Source: an uncultured Azohydromonas sp. (GTDB lineage Bacteria; Pseudomonadota; Gammaproteobacteria; Burkholderiales; Burkholderiaceae_C). From it: 44,610 bases of DNA. The stretch lies in assembly GCF_937926365.1 (NCBI RefSeq), contig NZ_CALAOH010000117.1, positions 1 to 44,610 on the forward strand, read 5' to 3'. A program made the translations under genes and the position numbers. Positions 24,252 through 33,029 of the stretch are shown here, piece after piece. Below the pieces are notes generated by a model. It made no database searches. It was not told the DNA's origin and was given only the letters and a program-made list of their open reading frames with translations. The first letter of the stretch is position 1, and each line of letters opens with the position of its first letter.

Positions 24252-24274
24252 AGCCGGCGCGCGACGCGCCGGCT
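24252..24274. terminator. Hairpin between convergent genes
   Basis: A perfect 10-base GC stem, AGCCGGCGCG/CGCGCCGGCT, with a 3-base loop lies directly after the bdhA stop and 28 bases from the end of the convergent SIMPL-domain gene. There is no T-tract on either side. It could serve both strands. Confidence 0.5.
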
Positions 24275-24302
24275 CCAAGGCGTCCGGTCCGCCCTTAATC
24301 AC

Positions 24303-25016
24303 TCACTCCATCTGGATCGAGCCGGTGACCATGGCGTTGACCTGTCCGCGCCCCGGCTCCACCGGCAGCGCCTCGTCGGCCGCCGACGCGGCCATGGCCT
24401 TGGCGCGCAACACCGGCACCGGCGGCATCGGCGCATCGGTGTTGAGCTGCGCCTCGCGCAGGCTCCAGCGGTTGAAGCCGAACTGGCGCGTGACCTCATC
24501 GGCGCGCTTCTTGTAGCGCTCGATCGCGCGCGCGCCGACCTCGGACTCAACCTGCTCCCGCGCCTCGCGCGAGAGCGAATAGCCCACTCGCGCGATGCTC
24601 ATTGTGCTGATGCGCGGCGCCAGTTGCGCGATGACCGTCATGTCGCGGCCCTCCACGGTCAGCTCCGTGCTGCCCTGCCAGCCGCTGATGCCGCCCTTGG
24701 GGTTGTAGCGCGGGTAAACCGACAGGTTGCCCGCGCGCACCTCGACCTGCCCGGGCTTGGCCACCTTGCGCGCTTCGGCCAACGCGGCGTCCAGCGCTTG
24801 GCGCAGCGCCGACTGCACCACCGAAGCGTCGCTGCCCTCGCGCGTGGTGCTGAAGCTCAGCGTCAGCCAGTCGTTGGGCACGTCCATGCTGGCGGTGGCG
24901 CTGAGCGTGAGCACGCGCTGCGGCGCCGGCAGCAGCGGCTGCGACTGCGACTGCGCCAGCGCTGGGCTCAAGGCCACAAGGCACAGCCAGGAGGCGAGGA
25001 CAAAATCTCTCATCAT
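24303..25016 (-). CDS. Secreted SIMPL-domain (DUF541) protein
   Basis: This 237-residue protein has a signal peptide (about residues 1-22, ending SPALAQ) and a DUF541/SIMPL domain: RVLTLSATASMDVPNDWLTLSFSTTREGSDASVVQSALRQ is split here over residues 33-72, then VYPRYNPKGGISGWQG, MSIARVGYSLSREAR and RYKKRADEVTRQFGF. Members such as YggE are periplasmic or outer-membrane associated and linked to oxidative stress tolerance, but their biochemistry is unknown. The start is one of two adjacent ATG codons (25016 or 25013) behind a GGAG. It diverges from ompR, and the 177-base gap contains repeated TGTAAC boxes. Confidence 0.85.
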   Translation of the reverse strand: MMRDFVLASWLCLVALSPALAQSQSQPLLPAPQRVLTLSATASMDVPNDWLTLSFSTTREGSDASVVQSALRQALDAALAEARKVAKPGQVEVRAGNLSVYPRYNPKGGISGWQGSTELTVEGRDMTVIAQLAPRISTMSIARVGYSLSREAREQVESEVGARAIERYKKRADEVTRQFGFNRWSLREAQLNTDAPMPPVPVLRAKAMAASAADEALPVEPGRGQVNAMVTGSIQME

Positions 25017-25076
25017 GTGGGAACACTCCAAGAAAGGGGGTAGAAAATCGCATCGCAGGATGGCGGCACGACACTC

Positions 25077-25178
25077 TGTAACGCTTCTGGGGCCGTTCCG
25101 GAGGCCGAAAGAGTTGTAACAGAGGTGCGAAACGCGCCGAAACCCCAGCGTCAACTTGTTCACAATGCCGCCGTTACA
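25077..25178. promoter_or_regulatory. Three TGTAAC boxes upstream of ompR
   Basis: TGTAAC occurs at 25077-25082 and 25115-25120 (here TGTAACA), and inverted as GTTACA at 25173-25178, all in the gap between the SIMPL gene and ompR. The OmpR sites of enteric bacteria contain a similar GTAAC core. The boxes may therefore reflect autoregulation, but spacing does not form obvious tandem 10-base half-sites. Confidence 0.35.
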
Positions 25179-25193
25179 AATAGGGAGTCCGTT

Positions 25194-25928
25194 ATGAACA
25201 CCCCTGCAAACCCTCGTCCGGACCGTGTCGTCGTTGTCGATGACGACGCCCGCATCCGCGATCTACTGCGCCGCTATCTGACGCAGGAAGGTTTTGAGGT
25301 TCTGCTGGCCGAAGACGCCAAAGCGCTCAACCGCGTGCTCACACGCGAAACCATCGACCTCATCGTGCTGGACCTGATGCTGCCCGGTGAGGACGGCTTG
25401 TCGATCTGCCGGCGCCTGCGCGCCGCCAACGATTCCACGCCCATCATCATGCTCACCGCCAAGGTGGAGGACGTGGACCGCATCGTCGGCCTGGAAGTCG
25501 GCGCCGACGACTACCTTCCTAAACCCTTCAACCCGCGCGAGCTGCTCGCGCGCATCCATGCTGTGCTGCGCCGGCGCCCCGCCCTGGAAGCGCCGGGTGC
25601 GCCGTCCAAGGAGCCGCAGGTCGTGAACTTCGGTCCCTTCGAGTTCGACCTCTCGCTGCGCCGCCTCACCAAGGACGGCGAGCAGATGGCGCTGACCACG
25701 GGCGAGTTCTCGATGCTCAAGGCGCTGGTGCGACATCCGCGCCAGCCGCTGTCGCGCGACAAGCTGGCGCAGCTGGCGCGGGGCCGCGAGTTTGAGCCCT
25801 TCGACCGGAGCCTGGACGTGCAGATCTCGCGCCTGCGCAAGATGATCGAACCCGACCCGGCGCAGCCGCGCTACATCCAGACGGTCTGGGGTGTGGGCTA
25901 TGTCTTCGTCCCCGATGGCGCAAGCTGA
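25194..25928 (+). CDS. ompR: Response regulator OmpR
   Basis: This 244-residue regulator consists of a receiver domain (1-125) and a winged-helix DNA-binding domain. Acidic pocket D16-D17, phosphoacceptor D60 (VLDLMLPGEDG), T88 and K110 (DYLPKPFNPREL) are present. The C-terminal LTTGEFSMLKALVRHPRQPLSRDKL, RSLDVQISRLRKMIE and YIQTVWGVGYVFVPDG match the Escherichia coli OmpR subfamily closely by eye. It controls envelope and osmotic responses together with EnvZ, whose gene overlaps its 3' end by 14 bases. The TGTAAC boxes upstream may be self-binding sites. A start at ATG 25194 follows GGGAG. Confidence 0.95.
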   Translation: MNTPANPRPDRVVVVDDDARIRDLLRRYLTQEGFEVLLAEDAKALNRVLTRETIDLIVLDLMLPGEDGLSICRRLRAANDSTPIIMLTAKVEDVDRIVGLEVGADDYLPKPFNPRELLARIHAVLRRRPALEAPGAPSKEPQVVNFGPFEFDLSLRRLTKDGEQMALTTGEFSMLKALVRHPRQPLSRDKLAQLARGREFEPFDRSLDVQISRLRKMIEPDPAQPRYIQTVWGVGYVFVPDGAS

Positions 25929-27375
25929 CATCGGTCCATCCACGCCCGAGGCCGAGGGCACGACGCGGCAGCCCCCGGCCCCGTCCTCCAAGCAAGACAG
26001 CCTGCGCCGCCGCCTGCGCCGGCTGCTGCCGCGAACCACCACTCGGCGCCAGCGCCAGTCCCTGGCGCTGAGCCTGTTCTGGCGCACCTTCTTCCTGTTG
26101 GCACTGCTGCTGGGTGGCGGCATCTTCGCCTGGGTGCAGACGCTGCGCGCGCTGGAACTGGAGCCGCGCGCGGTGCAGTCGGCGCAGCAGATCGCCAGCC
26201 TCGTCAACCTCTCGCGCGCGGCGCTGCGCTACTCCGACAGTATCCACCGCGTCGCCGTTGTCAAGACGATGAGCGAGGAGGAGGCGGTCAAGGTCCTGCC
26301 GCGCGAGCCCGGCCACCGCTGGGAACCCTTCGAAACCGACCGCTTCACGCGCCGCATCGGACGCGAGCTGCGTGCGCGGCTGGACGAGGACACCATCCTT
26401 GCCCGCAGCGTCAACGGCGTGGACGGCCTCTGGGTGGGCTTCACCATCGAGAAGGACGCCTACTGGCTGCAGGCCGAGGCCACGCGCGTGTACCCGCTCA
26501 CCGGCGGCACCTGGTTCGTCTGGGTGGGCATCGCGTTCATCGCCACGCTGCTGGGCTCGGCCGCCATCGCCCGGCTGATCAACCAGCCGCTGCGCGACCT
26601 GTCCTTCGCCGCCAGCCGCATCCGCGAGGGCGAGTACGAGTCGCAGCTCGACGAGAACACGCTCACCAGCGAGATCCGCGAGGTGAACATGGGCTTCAAC
26701 CGCATGGCGCGCGAGCTCGCCAAGGTCGAGGAAGACCGCGCCGTGATGCTCGCCGGCATCTCGCACGACCTGCGCACCCCGCTAGCGCGGTTGCGGCTGG
26801 AGGCCGAGATGAGCGTGCAGGACGAGGAAGCGCGCCGCAACATGGCCATGGACATCGACCAGCTCGACGCGATCATCGACAAGTTCATGGACTACGCCCG
26901 CCCGGGCGACGCGCCGCTGGTGCCAGTGAACCTGTCGGCGCTGATCGAGCGCGAGGCATCCGCCTTCCGCGACCCCACACAGATCCGCATCAGCGCCCGC
27001 GTGGCGATCGACCTGATGGTGCTGGCCGACGACACCGAGCTCGGCCGCGTCTTCGCCAACCTGTTCGAGAACGCGCGCCGCTACGGCCGCAGCGAGGGCG
27101 GCGGCCCCGCGCTGGTGATGGTGAGCTACACGCGCAGCGGCCCCTGGGTGATCGTCAGCGTGCGCGACCACGGCCCCGGCGTGCCGCCGGCACGCCTGGC
27201 CCAGCTCACCACCCCCTTCTACCGCGGCGACACCGCCCGCACCGCCGCCACCGGTGCCGGCCTGGGCCTGGCGATCGTCGATAAATCGCTGCAGCGCATG
27301 GGCGGCCGGCTGGAGTTGGCGAATGCGCCCGAAGGCGGGCTCATCGCGCATGTGCGGCTGAAGCGGGCGCCGTGA
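25915..27375 (+). CDS. envZ: Sensor histidine kinase EnvZ
   Basis: This is a 486-residue inner-membrane sensor. A basic, Pro-rich cytoplasmic tail of about 50 residues precedes helix 1 (52-73). A periplasmic loop (about 74-197), helix 2 (198-217) and a HAMP linker with INQPLRDLSFAASRIREGEY follow. The phosphorylated histidine is H284 in GISHDLRTPLARLRLE. The ATPase part shows the N box NLFENARRYGR, DHGPGVPP and GAGLGLAIV. It phosphorylates and dephosphorylates OmpR. The start at 25915 lies inside the end of ompR, indicating coupled translation. The N-terminal tail is longer than in the Escherichia coli protein. Confidence 0.94.
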   Translation: MAQADIGPSTPEAEGTTRQPPAPSSKQDSLRRRLRRLLPRTTTRRQRQSLALSLFWRTFFLLALLLGGGIFAWVQTLRALELEPRAVQSAQQIASLVNLSRAALRYSDSIHRVAVVKTMSEEEAVKVLPREPGHRWEPFETDRFTRRIGRELRARLDEDTILARSVNGVDGLWVGFTIEKDAYWLQAEATRVYPLTGGTWFVWVGIAFIATLLGSAAIARLINQPLRDLSFAASRIREGEYESQLDENTLTSEIREVNMGFNRMARELAKVEEDRAVMLAGISHDLRTPLARLRLEAEMSVQDEEARRNMAMDIDQLDAIIDKFMDYARPGDAPLVPVNLSALIEREASAFRDPTQIRISARVAIDLMVLADDTELGRVFANLFENARRYGRSEGGGPALVMVSYTRSGPWVIVSVRDHGPGVPPARLAQLTTPFYRGDTARTAATGAGLGLAIVDKSLQRMGGRLELANAPEGGLIAHVRLKRAP

Positions 27376-27403
27376 GCCCGCACCTGGCGCGCCGGCCCGC
27401 GGC

Positions 27404-27904
27404 TCACGCCGCCCGGCGCCAGGCCTTGCACAGCAGGCACACCGCCCGCGCCTCGATCGCCCGCTTCTCCCCTACCGGTCCCAGCTTCTCCGCCGTCTTG
27501 GCCTTGATGTTGACGCGCGCCGGCTCGATCCCGAGCACCTGCGCGATGCGCTCGCGCATGGACTGGATGTGCGGCGCGAGCTTCGGCGCCTGGGCCACGA
27601 TGGTCGAGTCCACGTTCACGATCTCCCAGCCCTCGGCCCGCACCCGGCGCGCGGCCTCGGCCAGCAGCACGGCGGAATCGGCGCCCTTGAAGGCGGCATC
27701 GGTGTCCGGGAAGTGGCGCCCGATGTCGCCCAGCCCCGCCGCGCCCAGCAGCGCGTCGGTGAGCGCGTGCAGCAGCGCATCCGCGTCCGAATGGCCCAGC
27801 AGCCCGTGCGTGTGCGGCACGGTGATGCCGCCCAGCACCAGCGGACGGCCCTCCACCAACTGGTGCACATCCCAGCCCTCGCCAATGCGCAGCGCCGGGA
27901 TCAC
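27404..27904 (-). CDS. ispF: 2-C-methyl-D-erythritol 2,4-cyclodiphosphate synthase
   Basis: This 166-residue trimeric enzyme of the MEP isoprenoid pathway closes the cyclodiphosphate ring with loss of CMP. The N-terminal RIGEGWDVHQLVEGRPLVLGG carries metal ligands D12 and H14. GHSDADALLHALTDALLGAAGLGDIGRHFPDTD holds the third ligand and the loop, and the end has VNIKAKTAEKLGPVGEKRAIEA. The start is a GTG at 27904, six bases after GGAGG, whose second to fourth bases form the ispD stop (GTGA overlap). Translation of the pair is therefore coupled. An ATG-only reading would miss the first residues. Confidence 0.95.
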   Translation of the reverse strand: MIPALRIGEGWDVHQLVEGRPLVLGGITVPHTHGLLGHSDADALLHALTDALLGAAGLGDIGRHFPDTDAAFKGADSAVLLAEAARRVRAEGWEIVNVDSTIVAQAPKLAPHIQSMRERIAQVLGIEPARVNIKAKTAEKLGPVGEKRAIEARAVCLLCKAWRRAA

Positions 27905-28674
27905 CGCACGCCTCCGTTCGGCTCGGCGGCGGCAGGCGCCAGGGAAACATTGGATGCGGGCGTCATGGTCTGCAGCAGTCTTTCCGCCAGCCCGAAGTCG
28001 GCCGGCCAGGTGAGTTTGAAATTCTCCAGCGCCCCCGGCACCAGCCGCGGGCGCAGGCCCAGCGCCTCGATCGCGCTGGCCTCGTCGGTGACGGCATCGC
28101 CCGCCTCGGCCAGCGCGCGGCGCAGCAGCCCGATGCGGAACATCTGCGGTGTCTGCGCCGCCCATTTCGCTTGCCGGTCGATGGTGGCGGCGACACGCCC
28201 GTCCTCTTCCTGCTTGAGCGTGTCGGCCACCGGCAGCGCCAGCAGCCCACCCACCTCGTCCTGCTCACAGGACTCGATCAGGTTCACCACCCACTCCGGC
28301 CGCACCAGGCAGCGCGCCGCGTCGTGCACCAGCACCCAGTCGTCGGACGCGGCGCCGCGCGCAACCAGTTCTTCCAGCCCGGCCGCCACGGTCGCGGCGC
28401 GGGTGGCGCCGCCGCGGCGGGCAGTCCAGATGTGCCTATCGCCGCGCCAGCCCGGCACGGCAGCATCGAAGTGGTCGTCGTCGGGCGCCAGCACCACCAG
28501 CGTGGCTGTCAGGCGCGGCACGCGCGAGAGCGCGTGCAGGGTGTGAGACACCAGCGTGCGGCCGGCGATGGAAACGTACTGCTTGGGACGGTCGGCGCCG
28601 GAGCGGCTGCCGGTGCCGGCGCAGGGCACGAGCGCATAGCAGCGCGGCGCTGGCCCATGAACGAGGGAGGTCAT
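27901..28674 (-). CDS. ispD: 2-C-methyl-D-erythritol 4-phosphate cytidylyltransferase
   Basis: This 257-residue CTP-dependent transferase forms CDP-methylerythritol. The nucleotide loop reads LVPCAGTGSRSGADRPKQY, a cysteine replacing the more common alanine. RGGATRAATVAAGLE, LVHDAARCLVRPEWV, PVADTLKQ and AKWAAQTPQMFR are family motifs, and TDEASAIEALG lies near the end. It has about 20 extra C-terminal residues after the usual end. The ATG at 28674 has no clear ribosome site. The gene diverges from mfd with 67 bases between the starts and is coupled to ispF downstream. Confidence 0.94.
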   Translation of the reverse strand: MTSLVHGPAPRCYALVPCAGTGSRSGADRPKQYVSIAGRTLVSHTLHALSRVPRLTATLVVLAPDDDHFDAAVPGWRGDRHIWTARRGGATRAATVAAGLEELVARGAASDDWVLVHDAARCLVRPEWVVNLIESCEQDEVGGLLALPVADTLKQEEDGRVAATIDRQAKWAAQTPQMFRIGLLRRALAEAGDAVTDEASAIEALGLRPRLVPGALENFKLTWPADFGLAERLLQTMTPASNVSLAPAAAEPNGGVR

Positions 28675-28741
28675 CGGGTGCGGATTCTAGAATTTGCCCC
28701 CCGCCCGCCCGGGCGCGTCCCCTGCTGCAAGCCCCCTCACG

Positions 28742-31700
28742 ATGCAACTGCCCGCCATCGCCCCCGGCAAACGATTCACGCTGCCGCACCCGCCGGGTTC
28801 GGCCGACGCGCTGCTGCTGGCACGCCACGCACGCCGGCTCGCCAACGCGAAGCAGCTCCTGGGCATCGTGACCGCCGACCCCGCCGACGCGCCGCGCCTG
28901 GCCGACGAACTGGTGTTCTTCGAGCCGGGACTGCGCGTCGCCGTGTTTCCGGACTGGGAAACGCTGCCCTACGACAGCTTCAGCCCGCACCAGGACCTGA
29001 TCTCCGAGCGTCTGGCCACGCTCTGGCGCATCCTGCAGAAGGACGTGGACGTGGTGCTGCTGCCCGCCACCACCGCGCTGGCCCGCCTCGCGCCGCCCTC
29101 CTTCCTGGCCGCCTACACCTTCCACTTCAAGCAGAAGCAGAAGCTCGACGAGGCCTCCCTCAAGGCGCAACTCACGCTGGCGGGCTACCAGCACGTCAGC
29201 CAGGTGGTGTCACCGGGCGAGTACGCCGTGCGCGGCGGCCTCATCGACCTCTTCCCCATGGGCTCGGCCGTGCCCTACCGCGTGGACCTGTTCGGCGACG
29301 AGGTGGACTCCATCCGCACCTTCGACCCCGACAGCCAGCGCAGCCTCTACCCCGTGCCGGAAGTGCGGCTGCTGCCCGGGCGCGAGTTCCCGATGGACGA
29401 GGCCGCGCGCACCGCCTTCCGCGCCCGCTGGCGCGAGCGGCTGGAAGGCGACCCCACGCGCTCGCGCATCTACAAGGACATCGCCGCCGGCGTCGCCAGT
29501 GCCGGCATCGAGTACTGGCTGCCGCTGTTCTTCGACCAGGTCGCCGACATCTTCGAGTACCTGGGCGCCCAGGCCGCGCTGGTGCTGCACGGCGAGGTCG
29601 ATGCCGCGCTGCAGCGCTTCTGGACCGACACCCGCGAGCGCCACCGCTTCCTGCAGCACGACGCCGAGCGCCCGCTGCTGCCGCCCGAAACCCTCTTCCT
29701 GCGCGTCGAAGATTTTTATGGCCGCGCCAACACGCACGCCACGCTGGCGCTGCGCGGCACGGAGGAAACCGACTGGGCCCGCCCGGCTCCCGACGTTAGC
29801 GTGGACCGCGGCGCGACGGAGCCGCTGGCGCGGCTCGAAGCCCACCTGCGCGAAACCGGCGCGCGCGTGCTGCTGGTGGCCGAGAGCGAGGGCCGGCGCG
29901 AAAGCCTGCTGGACCTGCTGCGCGACCACCGCATCGACGTGCCCAGCGTCGCCACGCTGGCCGAGTTCGAGGCCGGCGACGAAAAAGTCGCCATCACCGC
30001 CGCGCCGCTGGCCGCCGGCTTCTTCTGGCACGAGCCGGCCGAGGGGCGGCAGCTGGAGTTCCTGACCGAGACCGAGCTCTTCGCCGCCGCGGGCGGCGGG
30101 GCACGGCGCCGGCGCAAGCAGGAGCAGGTCAGCAACGTCGATACCCTCATCAAGGACCTCTCCGAGCTCAAGGTCGGCGATCCGGTGGTGCATATGAGCC
30201 ACGGCATCGGGCGCTACCAGGGGCTGCTGAACATCGACCTGGGCGACGGCCCCTCGGAGTTCCTGCACCTGGAGTACGCGGACAAGGCCACGCTGTACGT
30301 GCCGGTGTCGCAGTTGCAGCTGATCAGCCGCTACACCGGCGTGAGCCCGGACGAGGCGCCGCTGCACAAGCTGGGATCGAACCAGTGGGACAAGGCCAAG
30401 CGCAAGGCCGCCGAGCAGGTGCGCGACACCGCTGCCGAGCTGCTCAACCTCTACGCCCGCCGCGCCGCGCGCGAGGGCCACGCCTTCCGCTTTTCGCCGC
30501 ACGACTACGAGGCCTTCGCCGCCAGCTTCGGCTTCGAGGAGACGCCGGACCAGCGCGCCGCCATCCATGCGGTGATCCAGGACCTGATCTCGCCGAAGCC
30601 GATGGACCGCCTGGTGTGCGGCGACGTGGGCTTCGGCAAGACCGAAGTGGCGCTGCGCGCCGCCTTCGTGGCCGTCACCGGCGGCAAGCAGGTCGCGCTG
30701 CTGGCGCCCACCACGCTGCTGGCCGAACAGCACTACCAGAACATCAGCGACCGCTTCGGCAAGTGGCCGGTGCGCGTGGCGGAGATGAGCCGCTTCCGCT
30801 CCGCCAAGGAGATCAAGGCGGCGATGGCGGGCCTGGCCGACGGCACCATCGACATCGTCATCGGCACCCACAAGCTGCTGAGCGCCGATGTGAAGTTCAA
30901 GCGCCTGGGCTTGTTGATCATCGACGAGGAGCACCGCTTCGGCGTGCGCCACAAGGAGGCGATGAAGGCCATGCGCGCCGAGGTGGACGTGCTCACGCTC
31001 ACCGCCACACCGATCCCGCGCACGCTGGGCATGGCGCTGGAGGGATTGCGTGACCTGTCCGTCATCGCCACGGCGCCGCAGCGGCGGCTCGCGATCAAAA
31101 CCTTCGTGCGCGGCGAGAGCCAGGGCGTGATCCGCGAGGCGGTGCTGCGCGAGCTCAAGCGCGGCGGGCAGGTGTACTTCCTGCACAACGAGGTCGAAAC
31201 CATCGAGGCGCGCCGCGCCAAGCTGGCCGAACTGCTGCCCGAGGCGCGCATCGCCGTGGCGCACGGCCAGATGCCCGAGCGCGAGCTGGAGCGCGTGATG
31301 CGCGACTTCGTGGCTCAGCGCCACAACCTGCTGCTGTGCTCGACCATCATCGAGACCGGTATCGACGTGCCCAGCGCCAACACCATCGTCATCAGCCGCG
31401 CCGACAAGTTCGGCCTGGCGCAACTGCACCAGCTGCGCGGGCGCGTGGGCCGCAGCCACCACCAGGCCTATGCCTACCTACTGGTGCCCGACGTGGAAGG
31501 CCTGACCAAGCAGGCCGCGCAGCGCCTGGAGGCGATCCAGGCCATGGAGGAGTTGGGCAGCGGTTTCTACCTCGCCATGCACGACCTGGAGATCCGCGGC
31601 GCCGGCGAGGTGCTGGGCGAGAACCAGAGCGGGAACATGCAGGAGGTGGGATTCCAGCTCTACAACGACATGCTGTCCGAGGCGGTGAAGGCGCTGAAGG

Positions 31701-32188
31701 CCGGGCGCGAGCCGGACCTGCTCAGCCCCTTCGGCGCCACCACCGAGATCAACCTGCACGCTCCCGCGCTGCTGCCGGACAGCTACTGCGGCGACGTGCA
31801 CACGCGGCTGAACCTTTACAAGCGCCTGGCCACCGCGGAGAAGGCCGAGGCCATCGACACGCTGCTGGAAGAGGTGACGGACCGCTTCGGCAAGCTCCCG
31901 CCGCAGGGCCAGACCCTGTTCGACACGCACCGCCTGCGCGTGCTGGCTAAACCCTACGGCGTGCTGAAGATCGACGCCGCGCCGGCGGCGATGGTGATCA
32001 GCTTCCGGCCGGATGCGCCCATCGATCCCATGCGGATCATCGAACTGGTGCAGAAGAACCGGCACATCAAGCTGGCGGGCAACGACAAGCTGCGCATCGA
32101 GCGCGCCACGCCCGAGCCGCGCGACCGCGCGCAGTTCATCCGCGACGTGCTGCGCTCGCTGGGAACGCCGGTGCGGGCAGAGGCGTGA
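28742..32188 (+). CDS. mfd: Transcription-repair coupling factor Mfd
   Basis: This 1148-residue DNA translocase removes RNA polymerase stalled at lesions and recruits UvrA. The N-terminal UvrB-like module (ADELVFFEPGLRVAVFPDWETLPYD, LISERLATLWRI) is followed by the RNA-polymerase-interacting domain near residues 465-530 (GDPVVHMSHGIGRYQGL). The helicase part holds Walker A GDVGFGKTEVALRA (about 627-640), DEEHRFGV (about 728), TLTATPIPRTLGMAL and the TRG motif region IRGAGEVLGENQSG. The length is normal. The ATG at 28742 lacks a visible Shine-Dalgarno site. serB follows at 51 bases on the same strand. Confidence 0.96.
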   Translation: MQLPAIAPGKRFTLPHPPGSADALLLARHARRLANAKQLLGIVTADPADAPRLADELVFFEPGLRVAVFPDWETLPYDSFSPHQDLISERLATLWRILQKDVDVVLLPATTALARLAPPSFLAAYTFHFKQKQKLDEASLKAQLTLAGYQHVSQVVSPGEYAVRGGLIDLFPMGSAVPYRVDLFGDEVDSIRTFDPDSQRSLYPVPEVRLLPGREFPMDEAARTAFRARWRERLEGDPTRSRIYKDIAAGVASAGIEYWLPLFFDQVADIFEYLGAQAALVLHGEVDAALQRFWTDTRERHRFLQHDAERPLLPPETLFLRVEDFYGRANTHATLALRGTEETDWARPAPDVSVDRGATEPLARLEAHLRETGARVLLVAESEGRRESLLDLLRDHRIDVPSVATLAEFEAGDEKVAITAAPLAAGFFWHEPAEGRQLEFLTETELFAAAGGGARRRRKQEQVSNVDTLIKDLSELKVGDPVVHMSHGIGRYQGLLNIDLGDGPSEFLHLEYADKATLYVPVSQLQLISRYTGVSPDEAPLHKLGSNQWDKAKRKAAEQVRDTAAELLNLYARRAAREGHAFRFSPHDYEAFAASFGFEETPDQRAAIHAVIQDLISPKPMDRLVCGDVGFGKTEVALRAAFVAVTGGKQVALLAPTTLLAEQHYQNISDRFGKWPVRVAEMSRFRSAKEIKAAMAGLADGTIDIVIGTHKLLSADVKFKRLGLLIIDEEHRFGVRHKEAMKAMRAEVDVLTLTATPIPRTLGMALEGLRDLSVIATAPQRRLAIKTFVRGESQGVIREAVLRELKRGGQVYFLHNEVETIEARRAKLAELLPEARIAVAHGQMPERELERVMRDFVAQRHNLLLCSTIIETGIDVPSANTIVISRADKFGLAQLHQLRGRVGRSHHQAYAYLLVPDVEGLTKQAAQRLEAIQAMEELGSGFYLAMHDLEIRGAGEVLGENQSGNMQEVGFQLYNDMLSEAVKALKAGREPDLLSPFGATTEINLHAPALLPDSYCGDVHTRLNLYKRLATAEKAEAIDTLLEEVTDRFGKLPPQGQTLFDTHRLRVLAKPYGVLKIDAAPAAMVISFRPDAPIDPMRIIELVQKNRHIKLAGNDKLRIERATPEPRDRAQFIRDVLRSLGTPVRAEA

Positions 32189-32239
32189 GCGGGGCAGCCC
32201 GGATAATCACGGGTTTTGCCTGACCGACGCTCCGCCTCC

Positions 32240-32959
32240 ATGTCCTCCGCTCCCCTTGCCTTCGCCCCCGGCCTCACTGTCCGCGGCTTCGCGCCGCCGC
32301 TGCAGCTGCGCGACTTCGGCCTGATCGCCTTCGACATGGACTCGACGCTGATCAACATCGAGTGCATCGACGAGGTCGCCGACGCCGCCGGGCGCAAGGC
32401 CGAGGTGGCGGCCATCACCGAGGCCTCCATGCGTGGCGAGATCACCGACTTCAAGGAAAGCCTGCGCCGCCGCGTCGCCATGCTCCAGGGCGTGCCTGAA
32501 GGGTTCCTGCACGAGGTGTTCGAGCAGCGCCTGAAGCCCAACCCCGGCGCCAAGGCGCTCATCGACGCCTGCCGCGCCGCGGGACTGAAGACGCTGCTCG
32601 TCTCCGGCGGCTTCACCTTCTTCGCCGAGCGCGTGTGTTCGCTGCTGGGCATCGACGACGCGCGCTCCAACGTGCTGGAGATCGTGGACGGCCACCTCAC
32701 CGGGCGCCTGGTGGACCAGGACTGGGGCGACATCTGCGACGGCGCCGAGAAGCGCCGCATGCTGCTGGCCACCTGCGAGCGGCTGGGCATCCCGCCCTCG
32801 CGCGCCATCGCCATGGGCGACGGTGCCAACGACCTGCCCATGATGGGCGCCGCCGGCCTGTCGGTGGCCTACCACGCCAAGCCCAAGGTGCGCGAGCAGG
32901 CCATGGTCTCCATCGAGGAAGGCGGCCTGGACCGTCTGCTGGAGGTGGTGCGGCCCTGA
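32240..32959 (+). CDS. serB: Phosphoserine phosphatase
   Basis: This 239-residue HAD-superfamily phosphatase carries out the last step of serine synthesis. The nucleophile motif FDMDSTLINIECIDE gives D32 and D34. The lysine motif and TLLVSGGFTFFAERV follow, and the acidic motif is AMGDGANDLPMMGAAG. The cap segment MRGEITDFKESLRRRVAML is typical of SerB. Unlike the Escherichia coli enzyme it lacks a long N-terminal regulatory region and begins about 25 residues before the catalytic core, the short form seen in many betaproteobacteria. It may share a transcript with mfd. Confidence 0.93.
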   Translation: MSSAPLAFAPGLTVRGFAPPLQLRDFGLIAFDMDSTLINIECIDEVADAAGRKAEVAAITEASMRGEITDFKESLRRRVAMLQGVPEGFLHEVFEQRLKPNPGAKALIDACRAAGLKTLLVSGGFTFFAERVCSLLGIDDARSNVLEIVDGHLTGRLVDQDWGDICDGAEKRRMLLATCERLGIPPSRAIAMGDGANDLPMMGAAGLSVAYHAKPKVREQAMVSIEEGGLDRLLEVVRP

Positions 32960-33029
32960 AAACGGCGGCGAAATGATCCGCCCCTGCGATGCGGGACAGG
33001 ACCGCGCGCCCCGACATGGCGGGTGCGGC

